DNA of 32,242 nucleotides from Moraxella lacunata (GTDB taxonomy: Bacteria; Pseudomonadota; Gammaproteobacteria; Pseudomonadales; Moraxellaceae): NCBI RefSeq assembly GCF_002027545.1, contig NZ_MXAN01000049.1, positions 1-32,242 of the forward strand, in the 5' to 3' direction. Shown one piece after another: positions 7,367-13,020 of this stretch. Numbering within the stretch: position 1 is the stretch's first letter; each line of letters begins with the position of its first letter. The notes beneath the pieces were generated by a model that was not told the DNA's origin, searched no databases, and saw only the letters and a list, made by a program, of their open reading frames with translations. A program made the position numbers and the translations under genes.

Positions 7367-7440
7367 AAGAATAGCCCTAACGTGGGGCTATTCTTATGCT
7401 TTAACGGTCTAAACAGTCCATTAAAGCATAAGAATAGGAG
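7367..7440 (+). promoter_or_regulatory. Mutually exclusive hairpins between capsid and next gene
   Basis: AAGAATAGCCC (7367-7377) can pair with GGGCTATTCTT (7385-7395). The segment CTATTCTTATGCTTTAA (7388-7404) can instead pair perfectly over 17 bp with TTAAAGCATAAGAATAG (7421-7437). Both use 7388-7395, so only one can form. The second buries the start of the AGGAG ribosome binding site at 7436-7440 of the next gene. No T-tract follows either stem, so this is not an ordinary terminator. It could be an RNA processing site, a stability element for capsid mRNA, or a translational switch. Confidence 0.55.
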
Positions 7441-7446
7441 ACAGCC

Positions 7447-7812
7447 ATGCAAATCAAATACCTAAAACCCGCCCCCAATGCCACCACAGGCGACATCAAA
7501 GACATCGCCACCGCCCAAGCAAAAATCCTTATCCAGCTTGGTTTCGCTGAGCCGTATAATGAAAACGACCAAGATAATGATGATAATGGCAAAAATGGCG
7601 AGTTGTTTGATGAGTTAAACGACATTGACGAAGTGGGCGAAGTTGATGAGTTAAATCACGGTGAAGCAAGTCAAGATGAGCCAAACGATACCGCTGATGA
7701 TTTGGTGGATAGTGCCGAGCAAGGCGAAGCGGTAGAGCAAGATGTGGCAAAAGATGAGACCACCGCACCCAAAAAACGAACCAAAAAAGCCAAAGAGACG
7801 GAAGATGAGTAA
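7447..7812 (+). CDS. Acidic phage head-region protein, unknown
   Basis: 121 residues. The first 37 (MQIKYLKPAPNATTGD...AKILIQLGFAEPY) look like a small folded domain found next to capsid genes. The remainder is extremely acidic and probably disordered (many D, E, N), then ends in a basic patch (KKRTKKAK) and an acidic tail. AGGAG at 7436-7440 gives a clear start, and its TAA shares a base with the ATG of the portal gene. A role as a decoration, portal-assembly or DNA-mimicking protein is possible, but none is shown by the sequence. Confidence 0.65.
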   Translation: MQIKYLKPAPNATTGDIKDIATAQAKILIQLGFAEPYNENDQDNDDNGKNGELFDELNDIDEVGEVDELNHGEASQDEPNDTADDLVDSAEQGEAVEQDVAKDETTAPKKRTKKAKETEDE

Positions 7813-9131
7813 TGTGGTTACTTGACAAATTTTTTGGTAAAAAGTCGGTCAATGCAACGCCTACCCCTGTATGGCAACCGCTTATCCATGAACCCTATAC
7901 AGGGGCGTGGCAAAAGAATGATGAGTTAAAACGCACTGATGTGCTTGGTTTTCACGCTGTATTTGCGTGTGTGTCGCTCATCAGCTCCGATGTGGGCAAG
8001 CTTCGCATACAGACCAAAGCAGTCAAAGACGGCGTACTACAACCCACTCAATCACGCACCAAAGCAATCCTAGCCAAGCCCAATAAGCACCAAACTTGGC
8101 AACAGTTTGCCGAGAATTGGATAAGCTCTAAGCTACTGCGTGGTAATACTTATGTGTGGAAGCAACGGGATATTTTTGGCGATGCGTGGCAACTGCACGT
8201 CCTAAATCCCGACCGTGTCAAAGTGCTGGTGTCGGATAATGGCGATGTGTTTTATCAAATCAGCTCCGACAAGCTATTTAATATCGCTCATGACATGGTC
8301 GTGCCAGCGAGCGAGATGATACATGACCGCTACAACTGCTTTTATCATCCGCTTGTGGGCTTGTCGCCTTTGACGGCGTGTGCGATTAGTGTGGGTTTGG
8401 GGCTGTCTATACAGACAAGCTCTAAGACATTTTTTGGTAATGCGTCTCGCCCGTCTGGTGTGCTATCCGTGCCGACCACAATCTCACAGGCAAAGGCGGA
8501 CGAAGTCAAAGCACAATGGCAAGCCAATTATAGCGGTGTTAATCGTGGCGGTATTGCCGTATTGGGGGACGGTGCAAGGTATGAAAGTATCGGTATGTCA
8601 TCATCAGACGCACAAGCCCTAGAACAGCTTAAAATGAGTGGCGAGACTGTCTGCTCGGTGTTTCATGTTCCTGCCTTTAAAGTGGGTATGGGCGAGTTAA
8701 AAGCAGGGCAAAAACCGTCTGATTTGAACGAGATATATTATAGCGACTGTCTGCAACACTACATCGAAGCCATAGAAAATCTGCTTGATGAACACCTAGA
8801 CCTAGAAAAAGGCGTGGAGTGCGAAGCCAACCTAGCCCCGCTTATCCGCATGGATAGCATGAGCCAAATCCTGTATCTAAAAGAAGGTACGTCATCTGGC
8901 ATATTTAGCCCCAACGAAGCACGGGCAACGCTTGGTTTGCCGCCTGTCATCGGTGGCGAGTCGCCACTCATGCAACAGCAGAATTATAGCTTAGAAGCAT
9001 TGGCAAGACGAGACAGCACCGAGAACCCGTTTAGTGTGGTTCATGGCAACGAACCAAAGAGCGACAAATCCGCCAAGACGGTCAAGCCACGTTACCGAGT
9101 GTATGCCACTATCAATAAGGATAAATCATGA
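7812..9131 (+). CDS. HK97-family portal protein
   Basis: 439 residues. VFACVSLISSDVGKLRIQ, NWISSKLLRGNTYVWKQRD, LHVLNPDRVKVLVSDNGDVFYQI, HDRYNCFYHPLVGLSPLTAC and GIAVLGDGARYESIGMSSSDAQALEQLKMSGETVCSVFHVPAFKVG are the ordered landmarks of the family. The dodecameric portal sits at one capsid vertex and is the DNA channel for the terminase. It starts on a TAATG overlap with the acidic gene and ends in an ATGA overlap with the connector gene. Its position after protease and capsid is unusual, since in HK97 and many relatives the portal comes first. The C-terminal 40 residues are basic and less ordered. Confidence 0.94.
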   Translation: MWLLDKFFGKKSVNATPTPVWQPLIHEPYTGAWQKNDELKRTDVLGFHAVFACVSLISSDVGKLRIQTKAVKDGVLQPTQSRTKAILAKPNKHQTWQQFAENWISSKLLRGNTYVWKQRDIFGDAWQLHVLNPDRVKVLVSDNGDVFYQISSDKLFNIAHDMVVPASEMIHDRYNCFYHPLVGLSPLTACAISVGLGLSIQTSSKTFFGNASRPSGVLSVPTTISQAKADEVKAQWQANYSGVNRGGIAVLGDGARYESIGMSSSDAQALEQLKMSGETVCSVFHVPAFKVGMGELKAGQKPSDLNEIYYSDCLQHYIEAIENLLDEHLDLEKGVECEANLAPLIRMDSMSQILYLKEGTSSGIFSPNEARATLGLPPVIGGESPLMQQQNYSLEALARRDSTENPFSVVHGNEPKSDKSAKTVKPRYRVYATINKDKS

Positions 9132-9412
9132 CTTTTGCCACGCTTGATGAAGTCAGACACCACCTACGCTATGATGATGACAGTAACGATGTGATGCTAA
9201 CCGCCTATTTGCAATCTGCCACACAGTCGGTCAAAAACTACATCACAGATGAGATAACGGACGAGATGTTACCAGCCCTAAAAGTCGCCACACTACTTAT
9301 GGTGGGTTATCTTGATGACAATCGCAATGCCGAGCGTGGGGCGGAGTATGGCAACTATCTGCCTGCCCCTGTCCGTCAGCTACTGTCGCCATATCGCACC
9401 CCAACAACCTAG
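9128..9412 (+). CDS. Head-tail connector (gp6-like)
   Basis: 94 residues matching the small helical connector family of HK97 gp6/YqbG. It opens TFATLDEVRHHLRYDDDSNDVMLTAYLQSATQSVKNYI (L..vk.hLrid.d.dD..l..yi..A...v..y) and ends with the LLSPYR motif. It forms the ring under the portal on which head closure proteins build. The start overlaps the portal stop by ATGA; the next gene starts 8 bp after its stop. Confidence 0.85.
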   Translation: MTFATLDEVRHHLRYDDDSNDVMLTAYLQSATQSVKNYITDEITDEMLPALKVATLLMVGYLDDNRNAERGAEYGNYLPAPVRQLLSPYRTPTT

Positions 9413-9420
9413 GATAAATC

Positions 9421-9753
9421 ATGAAAGCCACACCGCTCCGCCACCGCCTAAAAATCTATCAACAGACCACGACCCAGTCCGTCACAGGGGCAATATCGCA
9501 TGACTGGCAACACACCCTAACCCTATCGGGGCAGTTTAGCCATGTCTCGGGCAAAGATGTCATCGCAGGGCAAGCCCATGATGTCCAAATCATCGCCCGT
9601 GCCAAAATCCGCTACCGCACCGACATAGACCACACCATGCGAGTGCAATACGCAGGGCGGATGTATGAGATAGTTGGCGAACCTTTGGCAGACAATAATA
9701 CAGGGCGTGAGTATCTTACGCTGATGTTAAAAGGGGTGGCTCATGCAGATTAA
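9421..9753 (+). CDS. Head closure / head-tail adaptor protein
   Basis: 110 residues. The pattern LRHRLKIYQQTTTQSVTGAISHDW...SGKDVIAGQAHDVQIIARAKIRYRTDIDHTMRVQYAGRMYEIVG is that of the SPP1 gp16-like head-tail joining family (Phage_H_T_join). It has the I..R.r.di...mRv.y.gr.yeI.g beta-barrel core. It seals the portal after packaging and docks the tail. It overlaps the following gp10-like gene by 11 bp. Confidence 0.85.
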   Translation: MKATPLRHRLKIYQQTTTQSVTGAISHDWQHTLTLSGQFSHVSGKDVIAGQAHDVQIIARAKIRYRTDIDHTMRVQYAGRMYEIVGEPLADNNTGREYLTLMLKGVAHAD

Positions 9754-10168
9754 GGGGCTTGACGAGCTGAATAAAAAACTGCACCAACTGCGTGATGAAG
9801 TGAGCAACAAAGATGCAGGCGGTGTGCTGTATGGCTCGCTGATGTTTGCCAGTACGCCCATGTATAAAGAAGCCCGTGCCAACGCCCCTTTTCGCACTGG
9901 CGTCATCAAAGGGTCAATCAAAAGACGTAGGCTGACAAAAGGCGATAGTGCCAATATGGATGGGGCGGCGGTGGCTATCTATGTGGCGTTAAAGGGCAGT
10001 CGTAAAAGCCGTGAAAATGCCTATTACTACATATTCCATGAAGAATATGGGGCAAGGGGCAGACCGCCAATCCCCTTTATCCGCCCTGCCTTTGACAACA
10101 ACCAAGCGGGAGCGACTGACCGTTTCGCCAAAAAATTGGGGGAACGCATTGATAAAATCATGGGCTAG
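9743..10168 (+). CDS. HK97 gp10-like head-tail joining protein
   Basis: 141 residues. Landmarks of the HK97 gp10 family: IKGLDELNKKLHQL at the N-terminus, ARANAPFRTGVIKGSIKRR (the A...aP..TG.lk.si pattern), YYIFHEEYGARGRPPIPFIRPAFD (Y...E.Gt...pa.PFmrPA) and a terminal helix. It connects the head interface to the tail terminator. The tail terminator gene should follow but begins only at 12040. A 1.8-kb cassette of terminators, membrane protein, small RNA and antirepressor has been inserted between them. Confidence 0.88.
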   Translation: MQIKGLDELNKKLHQLRDEVSNKDAGGVLYGSLMFASTPMYKEARANAPFRTGVIKGSIKRRRLTKGDSANMDGAAVAIYVALKGSRKSRENAYYYIFHEEYGARGRPPIPFIRPAFDNNQAGATDRFAKKLGERIDKIMG

Positions 10169-10212
10169 TATTGCTATTTTATTGCTGATTGTGTATAAAG
10201 CATAACAAAGCT

Positions 10213-10240
10213 AAAACCCACCCCAGTCGGTGGGTTTTTT
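10213..10240 (+). terminator. Intrinsic terminator after the head genes
   Basis: AAAACCCACC (10213-10222) pairs with GGTGGGTTTT (10229-10238), followed by TTATTGG. It closes the head gene block on the left edge of the inserted cassette. Confidence 0.75.
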
Positions 10241-10272
10241 ATTGGCAAGCAAAAACCGCTTGCTTTTAAAGC

Positions 10273-10308
10273 AAAACCCCAAAAGACGGCAATCTTTTGG
10301 GGTTTTTA
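10273..10308 (+). terminator. Second intrinsic terminator, very strong stem
   Basis: AAAACCCCAAAAGA (10273-10286) pairs perfectly with TCTTTTGGGG plus T-tract (10293-10307). With the terminator at 10213-10240 and a small GCAAGC/GCTTGC stem between them, three stems are stacked in 100 bp. This insulates the small gene downstream from head transcription. Confidence 0.75.
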
Positions 10309-10339
10309 ATTAGAACTTGTACAAAAGAGATTTTAACAT

Positions 10340-10501
10340 ATGTCTGAATTTATTGCAAAGGTTATTGAAATGACAACCACACCTTTAAAAGAACATGGCT
10401 TAATCAAAACTTGTCTTGCCCTGATGGGCGTGTTGGTTTTTGTGATGGCGATTGTATTTGTCTGGCAGTTGCCAGAGATTATTTTGGCAATTAAAGCTTA
10501 A
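10340..10501 (+). CDS. Small single-span membrane protein (unknown)
   Basis: 53 residues starting MSEFIAKVIEMTTTPLKEHG. One clear hydrophobic span follows (about residues 25-45, LALMGVLVFVMAIVFVWQLP), then a short tail IILAIKA, so the N-terminal amphipathic part probably lies in the cytoplasm. No close ribosome binding site (AGAG about 10 bases upstream). It sits alone between terminators at 10273-10308 and 10512-10539, so it is probably its own transcription unit or a moron. Function unknown; the size suits an inner-membrane superinfection or regulatory peptide. Confidence 0.5.
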   Translation: MSEFIAKVIEMTTTPLKEHGLIKTCLALMGVLVFVMAIVFVWQLPEIILAIKA

Positions 10502-10511
10502 ATTTTTAACC

Positions 10512-10539
10512 AAGCAAGCAAAAAACGCTTGCTTTTTTT
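10512..10539 (+). terminator. Intrinsic terminator after the small membrane gene
   Basis: AAGCAAGC (10512-10519) pairs with GCTTGCTT (10527-10534) across an A-rich loop, with seven T after the stem. Its 3' arm also supplies the -35-like TTGCTT for the small RNA promoter downstream. Confidence 0.75.
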
Positions 10540-10557
10540 ATTCAACTAACCTAAAAT
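10529..10557 (+). promoter_or_regulatory. Probable promoter of the c4-like small RNA
   Basis: TTGCTT at 10529-10534, spacer of exactly 17 bp and TAAAAT at 10552-10557. The -10 is 5 of 6 to consensus, the -35 only partial. Transcription would begin near 10563, at the 5' end of the structured RNA. Confidence 0.45.
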
Positions 10558-10643
10558 AACGCCATACCTGCAAAATCAGGTAGCGGAATTGGCGTTCCGA
10601 AAACCAATGGCGATGATGACACGCCTAATAGCGTGTTTTTTGC
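10558..10643 (+). ncRNA. c4-like antisense RNA upstream of the antirepressor
   Basis: A compact structured RNA: outer pairing AACGCCA (10558-10564) with TGGCGTT (10590-10596), inner hairpin ACCTG-CAAAAT-CAGGT, then an unpaired-looking CCGAAAACCAATGGCGATGA. It ends with a terminator ACACGC-CTAATA-GCGTGT plus T-tract ending near 10642. The stretch 10585-10608 is nearly complementary to 10738-10758 in the antirepressor leader (12 of 14 over the core, including 8 consecutive). In phages P1 and P7, c4 RNA represses ant by pairing with the leader in this way, and C4-type RNAs are widespread upstream of phage antirepressors. Family membership is my inference from layout, structure and complementarity. 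Confidence 0.6.
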
Positions 10644-10696
10644 TATATAAACCCCCAGTTTAAAAGGGAGTATATAAAATATACACCCTTTCTTAT

Positions 10697-10771
10697 GGTG
10701 GATTATGTGGGAGAGTAGAAATACTCGCCGTTTTGCCTTTGGTACGGTACGCCAATCCTGCATAATCCACC
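10697..10771 (+). promoter_or_regulatory. Hairpin leader of the antirepressor containing the c4 target
   Basis: GGTGGATTATG (10697-10707) and CATAATCCACC (10761-10771) form an 11-bp perfect stem. Inside it is GAGTA-GAAA-TACTC (10713-10726), a stem capped by a GNRA tetraloop. The c4-complementary stretch (10738-10758) lies in the 3' half of the big loop. Pairing with the small RNA would disrupt or lock this structure about 75-95 bases before the antirepressor start. Confidence 0.55.
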
Positions 10772-10875
10772 ACCATATACATTTTGGCGTTGTTCGGTGG
10801 TGGCAAACTCAACCTAACCAAAGGACAATGCTATGTCTAATCTTATTAACTTCAATTTTGAAAACCACGAACTAA
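10705..10875 (+). CDS. Possible icd-like short ORF overlapping the antirepressor start
   Basis: An open frame of 56 codons from ATG 10705, beginning MWESRNTRRFAFGTVRQSC, ends at a TAA inside the antirepressor gene in a different frame. In P1 the c4-icd-ant operon has exactly this order: small RNA, short icd frame overlapping ant, then ant, with icd translation needed for ant expression. I do not recognise the peptide itself, and the frame may only reflect the conserved RNA structure, so this is tentative. Confidence 0.3.
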   Translation: MWESRNTRRFAFGTVRQSCIIHHHIHFGVVRWWQTQPNQRTMLCLILLTSILKTTN

Positions 10876-11654
10876 GCACCGTTGTCATTGACGGTCAAAT
10901 TTGGTTTCCTGCAACGGCATTGGCAACCGCTTTGGGTTTTGCTAACCCACGCCAAGCCATTGCCACCCATACCGACAAAGATGACGTCCAAAAACTGGAC
11001 ACCATCGATTCAATGGGTCGTACACAAAAAGTTAACTTTGTAAACGAAAGCGGAATGTATGCCCTAATTTTTGGTTCAACCAAAGATGAAGCAAAACGCT
11101 TTAAGCGTTGGGTAACTTCCGAAGTTCTCCCAAGCATCCGTAAAACTGGTTCATATTCACTACCCACCCCCCAAACCCTATCCACCGTCAAAGACCGTAA
11201 TGGACTGGTCAAGACCTGCGAATGGTTTGTGCGTGTGGCAAGCTATCTGGGCTATGATGAAGTGTGGAATTTGGTTCATCATCGCTTCAACATTAACAGA
11301 GCCTGTGAATTGACGACTGAGCAAGTCGGGCAAGCCACCGAATACCTACAAGGACTACTGCTCGGGGTCATCGCCCAGCGTAGGGGGTTTAATCCCCAAA
11401 CCCCTTTGCCACTACCACTGATGCACAGGGCTGATGTCGGCAAATACGATAACGATGGCGTATTATGGACACGGGTGTTAGAGCCTGATGAGCAGATTGT
11501 CAGAACCAAAGACATTGCACAGCTTATCATCAATGAGCCTTATATTGATGGCGAAACCTTGACCGCCATTAACTATGCATCATCGGCACGGCTGGCATCT
11601 ATGCTAAAAAATCCGCCGTTTCTAACCACCCTTGACAACGCAAAGGAGATGTAA
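10833..11654 (+). CDS. ant: BRO-N domain phage antirepressor
   Basis: 273 residues. The N-terminal 105 are a Bro-N domain: FNFENHELSTVVIDGQIWFPATALATALGFANPRQAI, FVNESGMYALIFGSTKDEAKRFKRWVTSEVLPSIRKTGSY. The C-terminal part (EWFVRVASYLGYDEVWNLVHHRFNINRACELTTEQVGQATEYLQGLLLG) resembles the second domain of P22-type antirepressors. Such proteins bind and inactivate lytic repressors, or act as DNA-binding regulators. AAAGGA 9 bases upstream supports ATG 10833. The gene follows a c4-like RNA and its target leader, so expression should be shut off in the lysogen by RNA pairing. It is unusual to find it inside the structural operon. Confidence 0.88.
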   Translation: MSNLINFNFENHELSTVVIDGQIWFPATALATALGFANPRQAIATHTDKDDVQKLDTIDSMGRTQKVNFVNESGMYALIFGSTKDEAKRFKRWVTSEVLPSIRKTGSYSLPTPQTLSTVKDRNGLVKTCEWFVRVASYLGYDEVWNLVHHRFNINRACELTTEQVGQATEYLQGLLLGVIAQRRGFNPQTPLPLPLMHRADVGKYDNDGVLWTRVLEPDEQIVRTKDIAQLIINEPYIDGETLTAINYASSARLASMLKNPPFLTTLDNAKEM

Positions 11655-11655
11655 G

Positions 11656-11925
11656 ATGATAACGATTGCCACCCCAAAAGCCCTGTTGGACGAAGCAGGC
11701 AACGACATCAACAAATGCCTATCCCTTATCTATATGATGATGGAGTATTATGATGACGAAAATGATAGTGAAATCACGACACGCCTTGCCATCATCGCTG
11801 ATATGCAAGAAAGTCTGGGCGACAAACTCAGAAAGTGCGGGGCGTATCTGAGCGAGATTGACGGTAAAAAACCTTGCACCAACCGCCAAAAGACAGACTT
11901 GGCGCGTCTGCCCGAAGTCGCCTAA
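11656..11925 (+). CDS. Unknown small protein coupled to the antirepressor
   Basis: 89 residues from ATG 11656, chosen because AGGAG (11644-11648) lies 7 bases before it; the antirepressor stop ends just before the ATG. The sequence is acidic and helical in the middle (LSLIYMMMEYYDDENDSEITTRLAIIADMQESLGDKLRKCGAYL) with a basic C-terminus. No motif that I recognise. Its coupling suggests that it works with, or is co-controlled with, the antirepressor. It ends the inserted cassette; the next feature is a terminator. Confidence 0.65.
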   Translation: MITIATPKALLDEAGNDINKCLSLIYMMMEYYDDENDSEITTRLAIIADMQESLGDKLRKCGAYLSEIDGKKPCTNRQKTDLARLPEVA

Positions 11926-11997
11926 GACCTTAAAAGTACTTGAAATTTAGACCAGTTTAGGGTATGATTTTGTCATAATCCCAAATTGTACTTATTG

Positions 11998-12028
11998 ACC
12001 GCTTATCTTAACGATAGGCGGTTTTTTA
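11998..12028 (+). terminator. Terminator just before the tail terminator gene
   Basis: ACCGCTTATC (11998-12007) pairs with GATAGGCGGT (12013-12022, one GU pair) and is followed by TTTTTATTGG. The T-tract is only about 12 bases before ATG 12040, so the terminator sits in the leader of the next gene. Confidence 0.75.
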
Positions 12029-12039
12029 TTGGAAAAAAT

Positions 12040-12390
12040 ATGACCGCAAGCCAACAAATTTACGCCCTACTCTCGGAGCTGGTCGCTGGGCGGTGCTATC
12101 CGCTTTTTGTGCCAGAGAGCCAAACCGACCCGCCACCCTATATCGTCTATAACATCGTATCAAATCAGCCCGATAATACCCTTGACGGCATAACGGGTCA
12201 TGAATGGGTGCGGGTGCAAATTGATGTCTATACCAAAAAATACGATGAGACCATAAAACTATCCGCCCAAGCGGTAAGGCAACTTGACAGTATTACCCCA
12301 TCCATCTATGGCGGTACGACTTATCTGTATGATGATGGGCTGTATCGTGGCTTGATTGAATATGAGTTTTGGCAGACTTTGCCGACCTAA
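12040..12390 (+). CDS. Tail terminator / completion protein (DUF3168, gp17-like)
   Basis: 116 residues. QQIYALLSELVAGRCYPLFVPESQTDPPPYIVYNIVSNQPDNTLDG, then WVRVQIDVYTKKYDETIKLSAQAVRQLDS, is the DUF3168 pattern (y.ll..lv.grvyp...p......Pyivy..is). Members cap the tail tube and join it to the head. I place the start at ATG 12040, not the earlier in-frame ATG at 11986, because the earlier region is the terminator hairpin. Upstream is GGAAAAA, a weak ribosome binding site just after the T-tract. Confidence 0.85.
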   Translation: MTASQQIYALLSELVAGRCYPLFVPESQTDPPPYIVYNIVSNQPDNTLDGITGHEWVRVQIDVYTKKYDETIKLSAQAVRQLDSITPSIYGGTTYLYDDGLYRGLIEYEFWQTLPT

Positions 12391-12401
12391 TTTTTTTAAC
12401 C

Positions 12402-12433
12402 ACCAACTGACAGGAGAAAAATATGTCAGCAAT
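12402..12433 (+). repeat. Duplicated tail-tube leader, copy 1 (decayed start)
   Basis: ACCAACTGACAGGAG (12402-12416) plus A-rich spacer and ATGTCAGCA repeats the true tail-tube leader at 12497-12531 (same 15 bases, then ATGTCGGCA). The frame from ATG 12423 runs only 12 codons (MSAIYRSTVVEI) to a stop at 12459-12461, inside the CRISPR-type repeat. It looks like a start region left behind when the repeat unit was inserted with duplication. Confidence 0.7.
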
Positions 12434-12439
12434 CTACAG

Positions 12440-12476
12440 ATCTACAGTAGTAGAAATTTAAAGACAGTCGTTAGAC
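12440..12476 (-). CRISPR. Solitary Cas12a (type V-A) CRISPR-type repeat; candidate RNA anti-CRISPR
   Basis: Read on the minus strand, this 37-base unit begins GTCTAACGAC and ends AATTTCTACTACTGTAGAT. The end is the diagnostic Cas12a repeat: AAUUUCUAC, a 4-base loop and GUAGAU, with the five-pair stem UCUAC/GUAGA. The beginning matches what I remember of the Moraxella bovoculi Cas12a repeat (GTCTAACGAC...AATTTCTACTGTTTGTAGAT). There is only one copy and no array or leader. It is followed on its strand by a partial echo (CTGTAGATT), then by sequence that is simply the tail-tube leader. Single repeats in phages are known as solitary repeat units, some of which act as RNA anti-CRISPRs by occupying Cas proteins. 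Confidence 0.88.
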
Positions 12477-12485
12477 TTATCCACC

Positions 12486-12514
12486 ATTTTATCACAACCA
12501 ACTGACAGGAGCAA
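12486..12514 (-). promoter_or_regulatory. Promoter driving the solitary repeat
   Basis: On the minus strand: TTGCTC (12514-12509), 17-bp spacer, TGA-TAAAAT with the -10 hexamer at 12491-12486 and an extended -10 TG. Transcription would start near 12479, about three bases before the repeat. The -35 overlaps the ribosome binding site of the tail tube gene on the other strand, so repeat transcription opposes late transcription. Confidence 0.6.
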
Positions 12515-12531
12515 GAAAAAAAATGTCGGCA
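12497..12531 (+). repeat. Duplicated tail-tube leader, copy 2 (functional)
   Basis: ACCAACTGACAGGAG (12497-12511), then an A-rich spacer and ATGTCGGCA, the true start of the tail tube gene. The two copies are 95 bp apart and bracket the CRISPR-type repeat and its promoter. Confidence 0.7.
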
Positions 12532-12957
12532 GAAAACACCAAAGACAGCTTTTATCAGCTGTGGGTGTCTGAAACAGGTACATCAGGCACTTTTAAAAAA
12601 ATCAACCGCCTAACCAAGGCAGTGCCACCTAACGAGGCGAAAGTACTAGATGACATCACCGCCACAGACGACCGCCGAACGGTCAAGGCGGCAGTGGACT
12701 TTAAAGAAGAATCCGAAATTGAGTTGGAATATGTGCTATTGCCTGATGACGAGACGCACCAGCTCATCCAAACGAGCTTTGATACTGGCAAAGAACTGTA
12801 TTTCCAGTATAAGTTCGTGGAAGTGCCTACAGAGAGCCGAGAGTTTAAGGGCATGATTGCCGAGCTGACGACCGATGCCGAAGACACGAAGAAAAAACTG
12901 CGTAAAAAAGGCAAAATTACCATCACAGGCGAAGTCAAAAAAGAGCTGACTGTCTAA
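12523..12957 (+). CDS. Major tail tube protein
   Basis: 144 residues. KDSFYQLWVSETGTSGTFKKINRLTKAVPPNEAKVLDDITATDD, DFKEESEIELEYVLLPDDETHQLI and KELYFQYKFVEVPTESREFKGMIAELTTDAEDTKKKLRKKGKITITGEV are in keeping with lambda gpV/TTP-like tube proteins: beta sandwich, long central loop, C-terminal ITG strand. Position between tail terminator and assembly chaperones supports this. The strong AGGAG is 12-16 bases upstream across an A-run, longer than usual. An antisense CRISPR-type transcript starts in its leader, and a terminator hairpin follows at 12974. Confidence 0.88.
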   Translation: MSAENTKDSFYQLWVSETGTSGTFKKINRLTKAVPPNEAKVLDDITATDDRRTVKAAVDFKEESEIELEYVLLPDDETHQLIQTSFDTGKELYFQYKFVEVPTESREFKGMIAELTTDAEDTKKKLRKKGKITITGEVKKELTV

Positions 12958-12973
12958 CCCCAACCAAATCCAA

Positions 12974-12999
12974 AAGCCTATCTACCGATAGGCTTTTTA
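12974..12999 (+). terminator. Terminator after the tail tube gene
   Basis: AAGCCTATC (12974-12982) pairs with GATAGGCTT (12987-12995) and five T in all follow. Partial termination here would raise tail tube mRNA relative to the downstream chaperones. The next start is about 22 bases on. Confidence 0.7.
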
Positions 13000-13020
13000 T
13001 TTAGATTTTAAGGAATTTTT

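Noticed and set aside
10551..10763. 70-residue minus-strand frame
   Set aside because: It is the reverse of the structured small RNA and leader hairpin, with no ribosome binding site, and is best explained by RNA structure.
12440..12476. Calling the repeat part of a CRISPR array
   Set aside because: Only one copy is present, with no second repeat within any spacer length; only an eight-base echo (CTGTAGAT) follows. No cas genes are near.
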